A stretch of 32,080 nucleotides of DNA, taken from assembly GCA_017481235.1 (NCBI GenBank), contig JAFUPL010000013.1, forward strand, positions 1 to 32,080. The letters are read 5' to 3'. The notes under the pieces were generated by a model. It searched no databases, was not told the DNA's origin, and saw only the letters and a list, made by a program, of their open reading frames with translations. Source of the DNA: Clostridia bacterium (GTDB lineage: Bacteria; Bacillota; Clostridia; Christensenellales; UBA1242). Every line of letters starts with the position of its first letter. Position 1 is the first letter of the stretch. The translations under genes and the position numbers were made by a program. Shown piece by piece: positions 1-9,604 of the stretch.

Positions 1-1902
<1,902 letters not shown>

Positions 1903-2127
1903 TAATTTGACATTTTCGTCTTTCCTTTGATACTCATGCAAAATACATTTTACGGCTTTGTATATCTTACAATGCTATATTACTTTGTTACATTAATTTA
2001 ACTCGTAATTATATTTGCTAATCAAAATATGTAGTTGTCATTGTACTTTGTTGCAAAACGCAGTTTTGCAACATATTTAACTAACATCAGTTAGTTTTGC
2101 AACCTCCTTTTCGGCGATTGCATTGTT
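1903..2127 (-). other. Leader of the 23S precursor with two hairpins
   Basis: About 220 bases lie between the predicted transcription start (near 2121) and the 23S 5' end. They hold no tRNA and no room for 16S. Two perfect inverted repeats are visible: GTTGCAAAAC-gca-GTTTTGCAAC at 2051-2073 and AACTAAC-atca-GTTAGTT at about 2081-2098. They may be processing or antitermination structures. I see no clear boxA. A pre-23S processing stem would need the 3' flank, which is outside the window. Confidence 0.55.
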
Positions 2128-2156
2128 AATATACCACACTTTAAAATTAATGTCAA
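2128..2156 (-). promoter_or_regulatory. Consensus promoter of the stand-alone 23S gene
   Basis: On the minus strand, TTGACA (2151-2156), a 17-base spacer and TATATT (2128-2133) form a near-perfect vegetative sigma promoter. The -10 is extended by TGG. Directly upstream of the -35 (2157-2180) lie A/T tracts of the form AAAAATTTTTTGAAAAAAG, which fit an UP element typical of rRNA promoters. This shows that the 23S gene is transcribed on its own. Confidence 0.85.
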
Positions 2157-2284
2157 CACTTTTTTCAAAAAATTTTTAAAAATTTGCAACTTTTTTTGAA
2201 AAATGTTTAAATTTTCTTAAAACTTACATGTTTTAAATCATTTTTTGCCACAAAATTATCTCGAACATATATAAAAACATGCCA

Positions 2285-3088
2285 CTAAACATTATTTTCA
2301 TTTACAAACGTATCAATAAAATCATTTTGGGGACCCTTAGTGAGCATCTTTTCTTTTAAAATTGATTGCTCTTCGGTTAAATATTCATCACTTAACGTTA
2401 AAATTTTTAATTTTTCAACCGCCAAAGTATAACATCTGCTTATATTACAACGTGAACATTGCAATATATCTGCTATTTCTTTTTGAGATTTAGGTTGATG
2501 ATTAAACAAGCCATAATAGTTAACTAATACAAATGCTTCATTCTTGCTTAAGTATTTTATATTTTTAATAATTCTGTTTAATTCTTCTCTATCAACAACT
2601 TCTTCAACAAAGTTATAATCATCTTTTATAGTATCCTTTAATGTTAATTTGTCATCACTGTTCCCTTTGTCTTGCACAGTTTCATCAAAAAAAATTTTAG
2701 TACGTTCGGCAGTATTACTTAAACTATTAATTTTGCGATAAAACATTTTAATATCATTCATTATAACTTTGCACGCATATGTCACAAATCTTATTCCGCT
2801 ATTTACATCATATGTATCCACCGCTTTAGCCAATGCTATTTGCCCCACACTAAATTCTTCAAGGTCGTCAAGTTTTGCGTGAATTTCAAATTTGGATTTT
2901 AAAACAAAGTATACCAGCCTTTGATTGCCTAATATAAGAATTGTGCGTGCATCACTATCTTGCCTAGGAATATTGTTTAATTTATCTTGATTATATTCCT
3001 TAAACAACAATATATTTTTATCATTTGGAAGGTATCCATCATCATTGCATAGTTGTTGCAGTCTTTTATTAATTAAATATTGTCTCAT
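2285..3088 (-). CDS. Sigma-70 family RNA polymerase sigma factor, sporulation SigE/SigK-like
   Basis: A 267-residue sigma factor. Region 2 is clear at about residues 53-117: the stretch NQRLVYFVLKSKF, then DDLEEFSVGQIALAKAVDTYD, then a VTYACKVIMNDIKMFYRK segment. This pattern resembles the core-binding and -10-recognition helices of the sporulation factors SigE and SigK. Region 4 is at about 178-225, with a helix-turn-helix around QKEIADILQCSRCNISR. There is no region 1.1, as expected for an alternative sigma factor. About 40 extra residues follow region 4. No strong ribosome binding site precedes the ATG, only AGGT. The gene points toward the 23S gene and sits back to back with rplJ. It could be a general alternative sigma factor instead; its promoter specificity cannot be read from sequence. 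Confidence 0.85.
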   Translation of the reverse strand: MRQYLINKRLQQLCNDDGYLPNDKNILLFKEYNQDKLNNIPRQDSDARTILILGNQRLVYFVLKSKFEIHAKLDDLEEFSVGQIALAKAVDTYDVNSGIRFVTYACKVIMNDIKMFYRKINSLSNTAERTKIFFDETVQDKGNSDDKLTLKDTIKDDYNFVEEVVDREELNRIIKNIKYLSKNEAFVLVNYYGLFNHQPKSQKEIADILQCSRCNISRCYTLAVEKLKILTLSDEYLTEEQSILKEKMLTKGPQNDFIDTFVNENNV

Positions 3089-3150
3089 AATATATACCTA
3101 TTATATATAGGACGCAATTTATACCAAAATTTTTATTCCAACGAATAATG

Positions 3151-3206
3151 TCAAAAATTTACTACATTTGTCAAAACTTATCAAAATTTATCAAATTGCA
3201 TAAAAT
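3151..3206. repeat. A-tracts phased at 10 bp upstream of the rplJ promoter
   Basis: TCAAA units start at 3151, 3171, 3181 and 3191, followed by TAAAA at 3201, so A-tracts recur in exact 10-bp register. Such phasing produces intrinsic DNA curvature. The array ends about 45 bp upstream of the rplJ -35 box and also lies upstream of the divergent sigma-factor gene. It could be an activating curved element or a row of protein-binding half-sites. Confidence 0.5.
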
Positions 3207-3248
3207 TATAGAAATATTAAATATTTTAAAAAATTTACAAAAAAAGTA

Positions 3249-3277
3249 TTGACAAAAGGTTTTTTATTGGATATAAT
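3249..3277 (+). promoter_or_regulatory. Consensus promoter of the rplJ-rplL operon
   Basis: TTGACA (3249-3254), a 17-base spacer and TATAAT (3272-3277) match the vegetative consensus perfectly. Transcription should start near 3284, just before the L10 leader. Confidence 0.9.
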
Positions 3278-3283
3278 ATAGCA

Positions 3284-3414
3284 CGTAAATAGAAATTCGT
3301 GTGCCTAAGACTACAAGTGCGTAAGCGTAAATAGACTATCTATGCTTGTTGAGGTAAGATTTAAGTTAGATGATTATATCTCTTATGTCTTTTAGGCATG
3401 AGAGATTTTTGTTT
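3284..3414 (+). ncRNA. Ribosomal protein L10 leader with terminator-type attenuator
   Basis: The 155-base leader between promoter and rplJ carries the L10-leader-like core CCTAAGACTACAAGTGCG (from 3304) and its closing half CTTGTTGAGGT (to about 3354). These fit the kinked stem that binds L10(L12) in Bacillota autoregulatory leaders. It is followed by a 10-bp hairpin, ATCTCTTATG / CATGAGAGAT (3378-3406), and a T-rich run (3406-3414), which is a typical intrinsic terminator. The inferred role is that excess L10-L7/L12 complex favours termination before the coding region. The assignment rests on position and motif; I did not fold the RNA computationally. Confidence 0.8.
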
Positions 3415-3438
3415 ATAACGCATTATAAGGAGGAACAA

Positions 3439-3927
3439 ATGTCAGCTAATCAAGAAGCAAAAAAATTAGTGATAGACGAAATTAAACAAAACATTAGCAA
3501 TGCTAAATCAATTGTTTTGGTAGACTATCGCGGAATCACAGTTGCTGAAGATACTACTCTACGTAAGGAATGTCGTAACAACAACGCTGTTTACAAGGTT
3601 TATAAAAACAGACTTTTCCAAAAAGCTTGTGAAGAACTTGGTATTACAGGTTTTGACACTTACTTAGAAGGTACTACAGCTTTTGCATTTGGTATGGAAG
3701 ATGAAACTTGTGCTCCTCGTGTTATTAAGGCTCAAGGTAAGGCTCTTAATAAATTGGAAATCAAAGCAGGTTTCTTAAATGGTGAAGTTATTGATAAGGC
3801 TCAAGTTGAAAAACTTGCAAGCATTCCTTCAAAGGAACAACTTATCGCAAACTTACTTGCTATGCTCAATGCTCCAGTATCTGCACTTGCTCGTGCTATT
3901 CAAGCTATTGCAGACAAACAAAACTAG
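3439..3927 (+). CDS. rplJ: 50S ribosomal protein L10
   Basis: L10 (uL10) anchors the L7/L12 stalk to the 23S GTPase-associated centre and recruits translation factors. The 162-residue product has the family signature near the N-terminus (NAKSIVLVDYRGITVAEDTTLR) and the central FDTYLEGTTAFAFG segment. The C-terminal helix ending VSALARAIQAIADKQN binds L7/L12 dimers. The start is the ATG at 3439, preceded by AAGGAGG with proper spacing. A longer open frame beginning at 3370 would run through the attenuator hairpin and should not be used. It is followed after 83 bases by rplL, the usual operon partner, and is probably autoregulated through the upstream leader. Confidence 0.97.
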   Translation: MSANQEAKKLVIDEIKQNISNAKSIVLVDYRGITVAEDTTLRKECRNNNAVYKVYKNRLFQKACEELGITGFDTYLEGTTAFAFGMEDETCAPRVIKAQGKALNKLEIKAGFLNGEVIDKAQVEKLASIPSKEQLIANLLAMLNAPVSALARAIQAIADKQN

Positions 3928-4010
3928 TTTGGTGTGCTTAAAACACTAATGTTGGTCAAATCATTGCAAAATTTGAAAGGATAAAATATTTATAAGGAGA
4001 ATTTGTTATT

Positions 4011-4379
4011 ATGACAATACAAGAAATTATTGAAGAAATCAAAACAAAAACAGCTGTTGAACTATGTGATTTAGTTCATGCATTAGAAGAAGAATTTGGC
4101 GTTAGTGCCGCTGCTGCTGTTGTTGCTGGCCCAGCTGCTGGTGCTGAAGCTGCTGCTGCAGAAGAAAAGAGCGAATTCAACGTAGTATTGAAGGAAGCTG
4201 GTGCTAACAAGATTGCAGTTATTAAGGTTGTACGTGAAATCACTGGTTTAGGCCTAGTTGATGCTAAGAACCTAGTTGAAACTGCTGGTGCTACTATTAA
4301 GGAAAACGTTCCTACTGCTCAAGCTAAGGAAATTGAAGAAAAACTTAAAGAAGCTGGCGCTACTGTAGAATTAAAATAA
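4011..4379 (+). CDS. rplL: 50S ribosomal protein L7/L12
   Basis: L7/L12 (bL12) forms the flexible stalk dimers of the large subunit that stimulate GTP hydrolysis by elongation factors. The 122-residue product has the N-terminal dimerisation helices (1-32), an alanine-rich hinge (about 33-52, with [20 protein letters not shown]) and a globular C-terminal domain. That domain contains the highly conserved [23 protein letters not shown] and a final GATVELK. A ribosome binding site (AAGGAG) lies upstream with slightly long spacing. It is co-transcribed with rplJ, and an intrinsic terminator follows within 25 bases, so rpoB is not directly read through here. Confidence 0.98.
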   Translation: MTIQEIIEEIKTKTAVELCDLVHALEEEFGVSAAAAVVAGPAAGAEAAAAEEKSEFNVVLKEAGANKIAVIKVVREITGLGLVDAKNLVETAGATIKENVPTAQAKEIEEKLKEAGATVELK

Positions 4380-4401
4380 TATTTCTTATAATGCAAAGCA
4401 A

Positions 4402-4430
4402 AAATCCGCAATTAACTTGCGGATTTTTTT
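4402..4430 (+). terminator. Intrinsic terminator after rplL (bidirectional)
   Basis: A 9-10 bp stem, AATCCGCAA / TTGCGGATT, with loop TTAAC and an eight-T tract ends the rplJ-rplL operon. A-runs on the left flank could let it also end the convergent lipoprotein transcript. Confidence 0.92.
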
Positions 4431-4489
4431 TAATTAATATTTATCTTAACAAACAATCAACCTGGAATTCTTTTTATTTATTTTAAAAT

Positions 4490-5365
4490 TTATCCTATTA
4501 AATCATTTATCTTATCGGTAGCATTTTTATCTAATAACACGCTACTGTCCCAATCATAATCCTTAATTTCGGTTTGGATTTCAACTCTTTTTGCTTCAGA
4601 ATAAGTATTTCCATTAGAAAGTTCCGCATACTTGCCAGTTCTTTCAGAATAGATATTTAAATCAAAGTCCCAAAATTCATAAGTGTCATAATTAGAACTT
4701 TTTGCTTGCATTGATATTACGCAATCAAATTTTCTTGATATATCTGTTGAAAAAATAATTTTATCATAGGCATTCATTGATTTATTTTCAATTTGAGTTA
4801 CATTATTATCACTATCATAACTTATTTCGAATTGTCCAATATAGTCAGGGAAATTGCAATACACCTTCAATTTAGATGTTTCCCAGTTTATCATAAAATA
4901 TCTTATCCCGTAACTTTGCTCAAGCGAAGTATCTTTATACAATGTATTAAATTCAAAATAATCTTCGGTAAAGAAGTGTTCGGCAAGCGTTATCATTATT
5001 TCAAAATCCCACCAAGTTTCAATTTCATATGGTCCACCAGCAATGCTAGTATCATTAAAATCTTGTGTGCTTGAAACGCTTACACCATAATTAGTAAATT
5101 CCTCATCTACCCCATTAGTTCTTGCATTAACACTTAAAGGTATTGCTTGTTGATTAGGTTGTATTCCAAACGCCTCATTTACTTTTGCTTTATAATTTTC
5201 CAATACTTCTGTTGCTTTTAATATTTTTTGTTGTTTTGTTAATGACATATCTTGAGTTTGTGCGGTATTGTCTTTAAAAATATTGCAACCGCTTAACGCT
5301 AAACCCCCGCTAATTGATGTCAACCCCACTAAAGCAAGCGTTAATAATTTGTTAAATCTTTTCAT
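4490..5365 (-). CDS. Lipoprotein of unknown function
   Basis: A 291-residue secreted lipoprotein. The N-terminus has MKRFNK, a hydrophobic stretch and the lipobox LALSGC, with the lipidated cysteine at residue 27, so it is expected on the outer face of the membrane. Residues 40-60 form a charged helical segment (KQQKILKATEVLENYKAKVNEAF). The rest is rich in Asp, Tyr, Asn and Thr and looks beta-rich, without a motif I recognise. A strong ribosome binding site (AAAGGAG) supports the start at 5365. It is transcribed divergently from a 68-residue XRE regulator. Its promoter is a perfect TTGACA-17-TATAAT whose spacer is filled by a palindromic operator, so expression is probably repressed by the neighbour. 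The function is not recognised. Confidence 0.8.
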   Translation of the reverse strand: MKRFNKLLTLALVGLTSISGGLALSGCNIFKDNTAQTQDMSLTKQQKILKATEVLENYKAKVNEAFGIQPNQQAIPLSVNARTNGVDEEFTNYGVSVSSTQDFNDTSIAGGPYEIETWWDFEIMITLAEHFFTEDYFEFNTLYKDTSLEQSYGIRYFMINWETSKLKVYCNFPDYIGQFEISYDSDNNVTQIENKSMNAYDKIIFSTDISRKFDCVISMQAKSSNYDTYEFWDFDLNIYSERTGKYAELSNGNTYSEAKRVEIQTEIKDYDWDSSVLLDKNATDKINDLIG

Positions 5366-5410
5366 ACTTTTCTCCTTTGTTATTTAATAATTTTATTCTT
5401 CGACAATTAT

Positions 5411-5439
5411 ATTATAATCTTAGAATACTAAGATGTCAA
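5411..5439 (-). promoter_or_regulatory. Perfect-consensus promoter of the lipoprotein gene
   Basis: On the minus strand, TTGACA (5434-5439), a 17-base spacer and TATAAT (5411-5416). The spacer contains a perfect palindrome (5418-5433), so a bound repressor would block RNA polymerase directly. Confidence 0.85.
5418..5433. promoter_or_regulatory. Operator 1, palindrome TCTTAG-n4-CTAAGA
   Basis: A perfect 16-bp inverted repeat, TCTTAGAATACTAAGA, lies exactly between the -35 and -10 boxes of the lipoprotein promoter. The size and spacing suit a dimeric XRE-family repressor. Binding by the adjacent regulator is inferred. Confidence 0.65.
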
Positions 5440-5455
5440 GTATATATACAAGAAA

Positions 5456-5471
5456 GTTTAGTAAACTAAGA
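5456..5471. promoter_or_regulatory. Operator 2, second copy of the palindrome
   Basis: GTTTAGTAAACTAAGA shares the TTAG-n4-CTAAGA core with operator 1. It ends four bases before the XRE start codon, close to where that gene's own transcript would begin. This suggests autoregulation by the small regulator. Confidence 0.55.
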
Positions 5472-5475
5472 TTGA

Positions 5476-5682
5476 ATGAATTATTTTGCATACAACCTTA
5501 AAGTTTTAAGGAAAGAAAAGGGATTAAATCAACCACAACTAGCAAAAGAATTAAATGTAAGCAAGGGTATGATTTCGTTTTGGGAAAACGAAGTGTGCGA
5601 ACCAACTGCTAGCAATATAATCGCTGTGGCAAAATTTTTTAATATAACAATAGACGAACTATTATTAACTCAATTAATGTAA
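5476..5682 (+). CDS. Small XRE-family (Cro/C1-type) transcriptional regulator
   Basis: A 68-residue protein that is almost entirely one HTH_XRE domain. Helices 1-2 cover NLKVLRKEKGLNQPQLAKELN, the recognition helix covers VSKGMISFWENEVCEPT, and closing helices cover NIIAVAKFFNITIDELL (to residue 64). There is no separate sensing domain, so dimerisation must come from this small unit. It is divergent from a lipoprotein gene, and matching palindromes lie in both promoter regions, which suggests it represses both. No Shine-Dalgarno precedes the ATG. A weak promoter, TTAGAA-17-TATATA (5420-5448), would place its -35 inside operator 1. An intrinsic terminator follows directly. Confidence 0.9.
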   Translation: MNYFAYNLKVLRKEKGLNQPQLAKELNVSKGMISFWENEVCEPTASNIIAVAKFFNITIDELLLTQLM

Positions 5683-5685
5683 AAA

Positions 5686-5713
5686 AAATTTGGAAATCAA
5701 TCCAGATTTTTTT
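5686..5713 (+). terminator. Intrinsic terminator after the XRE gene
   Basis: The stem AAATTTGGA / TCCAGATTT has one G-T pair, a six-base loop and a following T-run. It lies three bases past the stop codon. Confidence 0.8.
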
Positions 5714-5752
5714 ATTAGATTTAAATTTAAAAATTTTTATTTAAAAATTAAT

Positions 5753-5781
5753 TTGACTTTATATAATAATGTATTTAAAAT
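5753..5781 (+). promoter_or_regulatory. Probable promoter of the PFOR gene
   Basis: TTGACT (5753-5758), a 17-base spacer and TAAAAT (5776-5781), preceded by A/T tracts. The implied leader is about 30 bases. The surrounding run of TATAAT-like words makes the exact -10 uncertain. Confidence 0.55.
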
Positions 5782-5818
5782 ATATAATATATTATATTTA
5801 TACAAGTAGAGGTTTTTT

Positions 5819-8800
5819 ATGAAACGAATTACTATTGATGGCAATAGTGCAATGGCACATGTTGCTTATCTTATGAATGATATGGCGGTGATTTACCCTA
5901 TAACACCAAGTTCGCCAATGGCGGAAGCATGTGATGATTTTTCTACCAAAGGTGTAACCAATATTTTTGATAGTCCAGTTAAAATAACTCAAATGCAATC
6001 AGAGGCGGGCGTTGCTGGAGCACTGCATGGAGCACTAAGTACTGGAGCGCTAACAACAACATTTACTTCAAGTCAAGGTCTACTACTAATGCAACCTAAT
6101 ATGTATAAGATTGCGGGCGAAAGTTTGCCTTGTGTAGTGTACGTGTCATCTCGTAGCATTGCAACCCACGCACTTAATATATTTTGTGACCATGGCGATA
6201 TATATTCCACTCTTCAAACTGGATTTAATGTTATCAGTTGTACTAATGTGCAAGAAGCAAACGATATTGCTATTGCCACACAACTAGCAAGTTTATATAG
6301 TAGTCTACCTTTTATATGCTTTTTTGACGGATTTAGAACTTCACACGAACTTAATACTATTGAACAATCAACTAAAGAAGAAATCGCTTCACTAATTGAT
6401 ATTGAAAAAATCGAACAATTTAAAAACAGTCAATTAAGTTGCTACAAACCTTACGCTAAAGGAACTAATCAAAATCCAGATGTGTTCTTCCAAAATCGTA
6501 TGGCAATCAAACCAAATTATGACAAAGTAATAACATCTGTTAAAGACGCATTAGCAAAAACATCCACCATTACCAATAGGCATTATGATACTATTGAATA
6601 TTTTGGCGACAAAGATGCAACCGATATTATTGTTGCAATGGGAAGCAGTATTCATACAATCAGGGAAGCATTATCTTACACTAAAGGCAAAACTGGCGTA
6701 ATTAACATTCGCCTACTTCAACCATTTGATGAACAAACATTTATAAAAATCCTTCCAAAGAGTGTAAAAAATATAACCATATTAGAACGTAATTTTAATC
6801 CAAACGGACATAACCCTATATATACCAACGTATTAAGTACTATATTTAAAAACAAACTAAAAGTTAATTTGTTGCAAGGCATTTATGGTTTAGGCGGAAA
6901 AGAGTTTACTCCAGATGATGCTATTGCGGTATTTGCTAATATGCAATCAAAACAAATATCTCCATTTAGCGTGGGAATTAATGATGATGTTAATAACAAT
7001 TCGCTAGAAGTGTTAAAAGTATATCATGAACCCGACACCGACTTTAATATTCGTTTATATGGACTTGGAAGCGACGGAAGTGTGTCAAGTGCTAAAAGCA
7101 TTATTAAAATATTAGGTCAAACCGACTACGCTCAAGGTTATTTTGACTACGATAGCAAAAAGTCTGGAAGCCTTACAATTTCTCATATTAGAAATAGTAA
7201 AAGCCCTATTAATAAACCATTTAATTCAAATCAAGTTGATGTGGTACTATGCAACAATCCTAGTTTTTTAAAGAAATATCAAATAAGCGATTGTTTGCAA
7301 CAAAACGGAACACTCATAATTAATTGCGCCTACACGCCAAAAGAATTAAATAAAGTAATGCTTAACACTATCAAGCACGATATATTAAATAAAAATTTAA
7401 AAGTCTACACAATCAATGCAGACAAAATTGCTTTGAATAACAATTTGGGCAACAAAATTAACATTATTATGCAAACCGCACTATTTAATATTACAAATAT
7501 AATCCCTTATGAAAAAGCATTAAATGAAATAACACACAATATTGAAATAATGTTTAGCAAAAAGGGTGAAGATGTTGTTAAAAACAATATCAATGCAATA
7601 AATAGTGTGCCTAAAAGTGTAAAACTTGTGGATAACTCTAATTTTACTGAAACTGACCAACATGAAACTTTTGAAAAAACAAGATATTATGAACAAATTA
7701 TTAAACCTATCGCTGAACAAAACGGAAACAATATCCCTGTTAGCAAATTTAAAGCAAATGGAAGCATGCCTACCGATACGGCAAAGTTTGAAAAACGAGG
7801 AATTGCAAGTGAAATTCCTTGTTGGCATGCGGAAAGTTGCATTCAATGCGGACGTTGTAGTATTGCTTGCCCTCACGCAAGTTTGCGTCCTATAATATTT
7901 AAACGTGATGACAAAACTCCTAATACATTCACATCAAAAAATGCAATACTTGCTGATGGTGAATATCGTATGCAAGTAGAACCAATGGACTGTACTGGTT
8001 GTGGTGTATGTGCGCAAGTTTGCCCTATGAAAGGTAAAGCAATTACAATGGAAAGCGATAGCAACTTAAAAGAAATTGAACTTAAAAACCAAGAATATGC
8101 CTACACCTTACCTTTAAATAAACCATTTGAACCAAATAGTGTTAAAGGATTACAATTTTACAAACCATACTTTGAATATAGCGGGGCTTGTGCTGGTTGT
8201 GGCGAAACTCCATATATCAAAATGCTAACACAACTATTTGGCGACAGAATGCTAGTTGCAAACGCTACTGGTTGTTCTAGCATTTATGGCGGAACTTTCC
8301 CTACTTGTCCTTACACTAAGGACGGTTTAAATTTAGGTCCCGCTTGGGCAAATAGTTTGTTTGAAGATAATGCTGAATTTGGTTATGGAATGATGATGGC
8401 AAGCAATATCAAGCGCGAAACATTTATAAAAACACTAAAAACAATTGAGTTTAGTAATGATGTGGCACAAATTGTAAATAGATTTTTAAGCGACACTAAT
8501 AACCACAAACAAAACCGCGAAATACTTGAACAACTTTCGTTTTACTCTGCCACTCGCGGAATTGCTGATAGTGACAAATATTTATTTGACAATGTTGGAC
8601 TAATTATTAAACCTAGTACGTGGATTATTGGTGGCGATGGTTGGGCGTACGATATTGGTTTTGGCGGACTTGACCACGTAATTGCAAGCGGTGAAAATAT
8701 TAACATACTAGTGCTTGACACCGAAGTATACTCAAATACGGGTGGTCAAACTAGCAAGTCAACTCCAAGAGGAGCAAGTGCCAAGTTTAATCAAACTGGA

Positions 8801-9250
8801 AAAACCACTAAGAAAAAAGACCTTGCCAGCATGATGATGGCATATAAAGACGTATATGTTGCTCAAATTTCAATGGGCGCAAATCCAGACCAAGCAATAA
8901 AAGCATTTATTGAAGCGGAAAACTATAATGGTCCAAGTTTGATTATTGCATATAGTCCTTGCGTAAATCATGGTTATGACCTAAAATATAGTCAAACCCA
9001 TGCTTTTGCTAGCGTGTCTAGTGGATACAACACTCTATTTAGATACAATCCAAACTCTAAACCCGCAATGCAAATAGATAGTGTTGCACCTTTTAGTGAC
9101 TATATCGAATTTACACAAAGCGAAAATCGTTACAAAATCCTAGACAAAGTTAATCCATTAAATAAGGATACTTTGCTAACGCAGTCTAAACAAGACGCTA
9201 TCAATCGACGTAAAAGTTATACAAATCAAGTTAAACCTGTTAAAAAATAA
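5819..9250 (+). CDS. nifJ: Pyruvate:ferredoxin (flavodoxin) oxidoreductase
   Basis: PFOR oxidises pyruvate with CoA to acetyl-CoA and CO2, passing electrons to ferredoxin. It is the central catabolic step of many anaerobes. The single 1143-residue chain has the full domain order. The N-terminal pyrimidine-binding domain contains YPITPSSPMAE, and the transketolase C-like domain covers about 240-390. The gamma-type domain follows. Two 4Fe-4S motifs are C674-x2-C-x2-C-x3-C684 and C725-x2-C-x2-C-x3-C735. The TPP domain has CAGCGE at 791-796, ATGCSS, GGDGWAYDIGFGG and DTEVYSNTGGQ. The length is slightly below the usual 1170-1190, mainly at the C-terminus. AGAGG lies six bases before the ATG. It stands alone, closed by a terminator at 9456, so ferredoxin and phosphotransacetylase are encoded elsewhere. 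Confidence 0.97.
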   Translation: MKRITIDGNSAMAHVAYLMNDMAVIYPITPSSPMAEACDDFSTKGVTNIFDSPVKITQMQSEAGVAGALHGALSTGALTTTFTSSQGLLLMQPNMYKIAGESLPCVVYVSSRSIATHALNIFCDHGDIYSTLQTGFNVISCTNVQEANDIAIATQLASLYSSLPFICFFDGFRTSHELNTIEQSTKEEIASLIDIEKIEQFKNSQLSCYKPYAKGTNQNPDVFFQNRMAIKPNYDKVITSVKDALAKTSTITNRHYDTIEYFGDKDATDIIVAMGSSIHTIREALSYTKGKTGVINIRLLQPFDEQTFIKILPKSVKNITILERNFNPNGHNPIYTNVLSTIFKNKLKVNLLQGIYGLGGKEFTPDDAIAVFANMQSKQISPFSVGINDDVNNNSLEVLKVYHEPDTDFNIRLYGLGSDGSVSSAKSIIKILGQTDYAQGYFDYDSKKSGSLTISHIRNSKSPINKPFNSNQVDVVLCNNPSFLKKYQISDCLQQNGTLIINCAYTPKELNKVMLNTIKHDILNKNLKVYTINADKIALNNNLGNKINIIMQTALFNITNIIPYEKALNEITHNIEIMFSKKGEDVVKNNINAINSVPKSVKLVDNSNFTETDQHETFEKTRYYEQIIKPIAEQNGNNIPVSKFKANGSMPTDTAKFEKRGIASEIPCWHAESCIQCGRCSIACPHASLRPIIFKRDDKTPNTFTSKNAILADGEYRMQVEPMDCTGCGVCAQVCPMKGKAITMESDSNLKEIELKNQEYAYTLPLNKPFEPNSVKGLQFYKPYFEYSGACAGCGETPYIKMLTQLFGDRMLVANATGCSSIYGGTFPTCPYTKDGLNLGPAWANSLFEDNAEFGYGMMMASNIKRETFIKTLKTIEFSNDVAQIVNRFLSDTNNHKQNREILEQLSFYSATRGIADSDKYLFDNVGLIIKPSTWIIGGDGWAYDIGFGGLDHVIASGENINILVLDTEVYSNTGGQTSKSTPRGASAKFNQTGKTTKKKDLASMMMAYKDVYVAQISMGANPDQAIKAFIEAENYNGPSLIIAYSPCVNHGYDLKYSQTHAFASVSSGYNTLFRYNPNSKPAMQIDSVAPFSDYIEFTQSENRYKILDKVNPLNKDTLLTQSKQDAINRRKSYTNQVKPVKK

Positions 9251-9604
9251 ATAAAATAATTAAACAAATCATAAAATTTGGTATATTTATAAATAATTTG
9301 CACATTATACTATTGTATATTTTATGAAGCAATATCAACAAATTGAATTTACTTTCAATTACACTTGAATTTGCTATTGGTTAAACATTTTTAACTTTCA
9401 TAAAACGTACATATTATCAAATATCAATTTGATAATTTATGGTTTAATACCACTTAAAAAATCCCAAATCATTGGGATTTTTTTAAAATTTGGGGAAATT
9501 ATATAAATAAAAATTATACACATTTAACTTAATTTGATTGTGACATTTATAATTGTGGCCAAATAAAATGTATTAGCAATTGCAAGATACAATGGTAATA
9601 TGAT
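9251..9604. other. Intergenic region: hairpin and shared terminator, no gene seen
   Basis: This 354-base AT-rich gap separates the convergent PFOR and 9605 genes. It holds a 10-bp hairpin, ATTATCAAAT-atca-ATTTGATAAT at 9413-9436, without a T-tract, and the terminator at 9456-9483. The remaining 120 bases (9484-9604) show nothing I can assign. Confidence 0.6.
9456..9483. terminator. Bidirectional intrinsic terminator
   Basis: A 12-bp perfect stem, AAAAAATCCCAA-atca-TTGGGATTTTTT, with A-run and T-run on the two sides. It can end both the PFOR transcript and the convergent transcript of the 9605-10084 gene. Confidence 0.9.

Noticed and set aside
3370..3438. N-terminal extension of L10 starting at 3370
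   Set aside because: It would be translated through the leader attenuator hairpin, and the AAGGAGG site clearly selects the ATG at 3439.
9413..9436. Perfect 10-bp hairpin TTATCAAAT/ATTTGATAA as a second terminator
   Set aside because: No T-tract follows on either strand; the terminator at 9456 is the better candidate.
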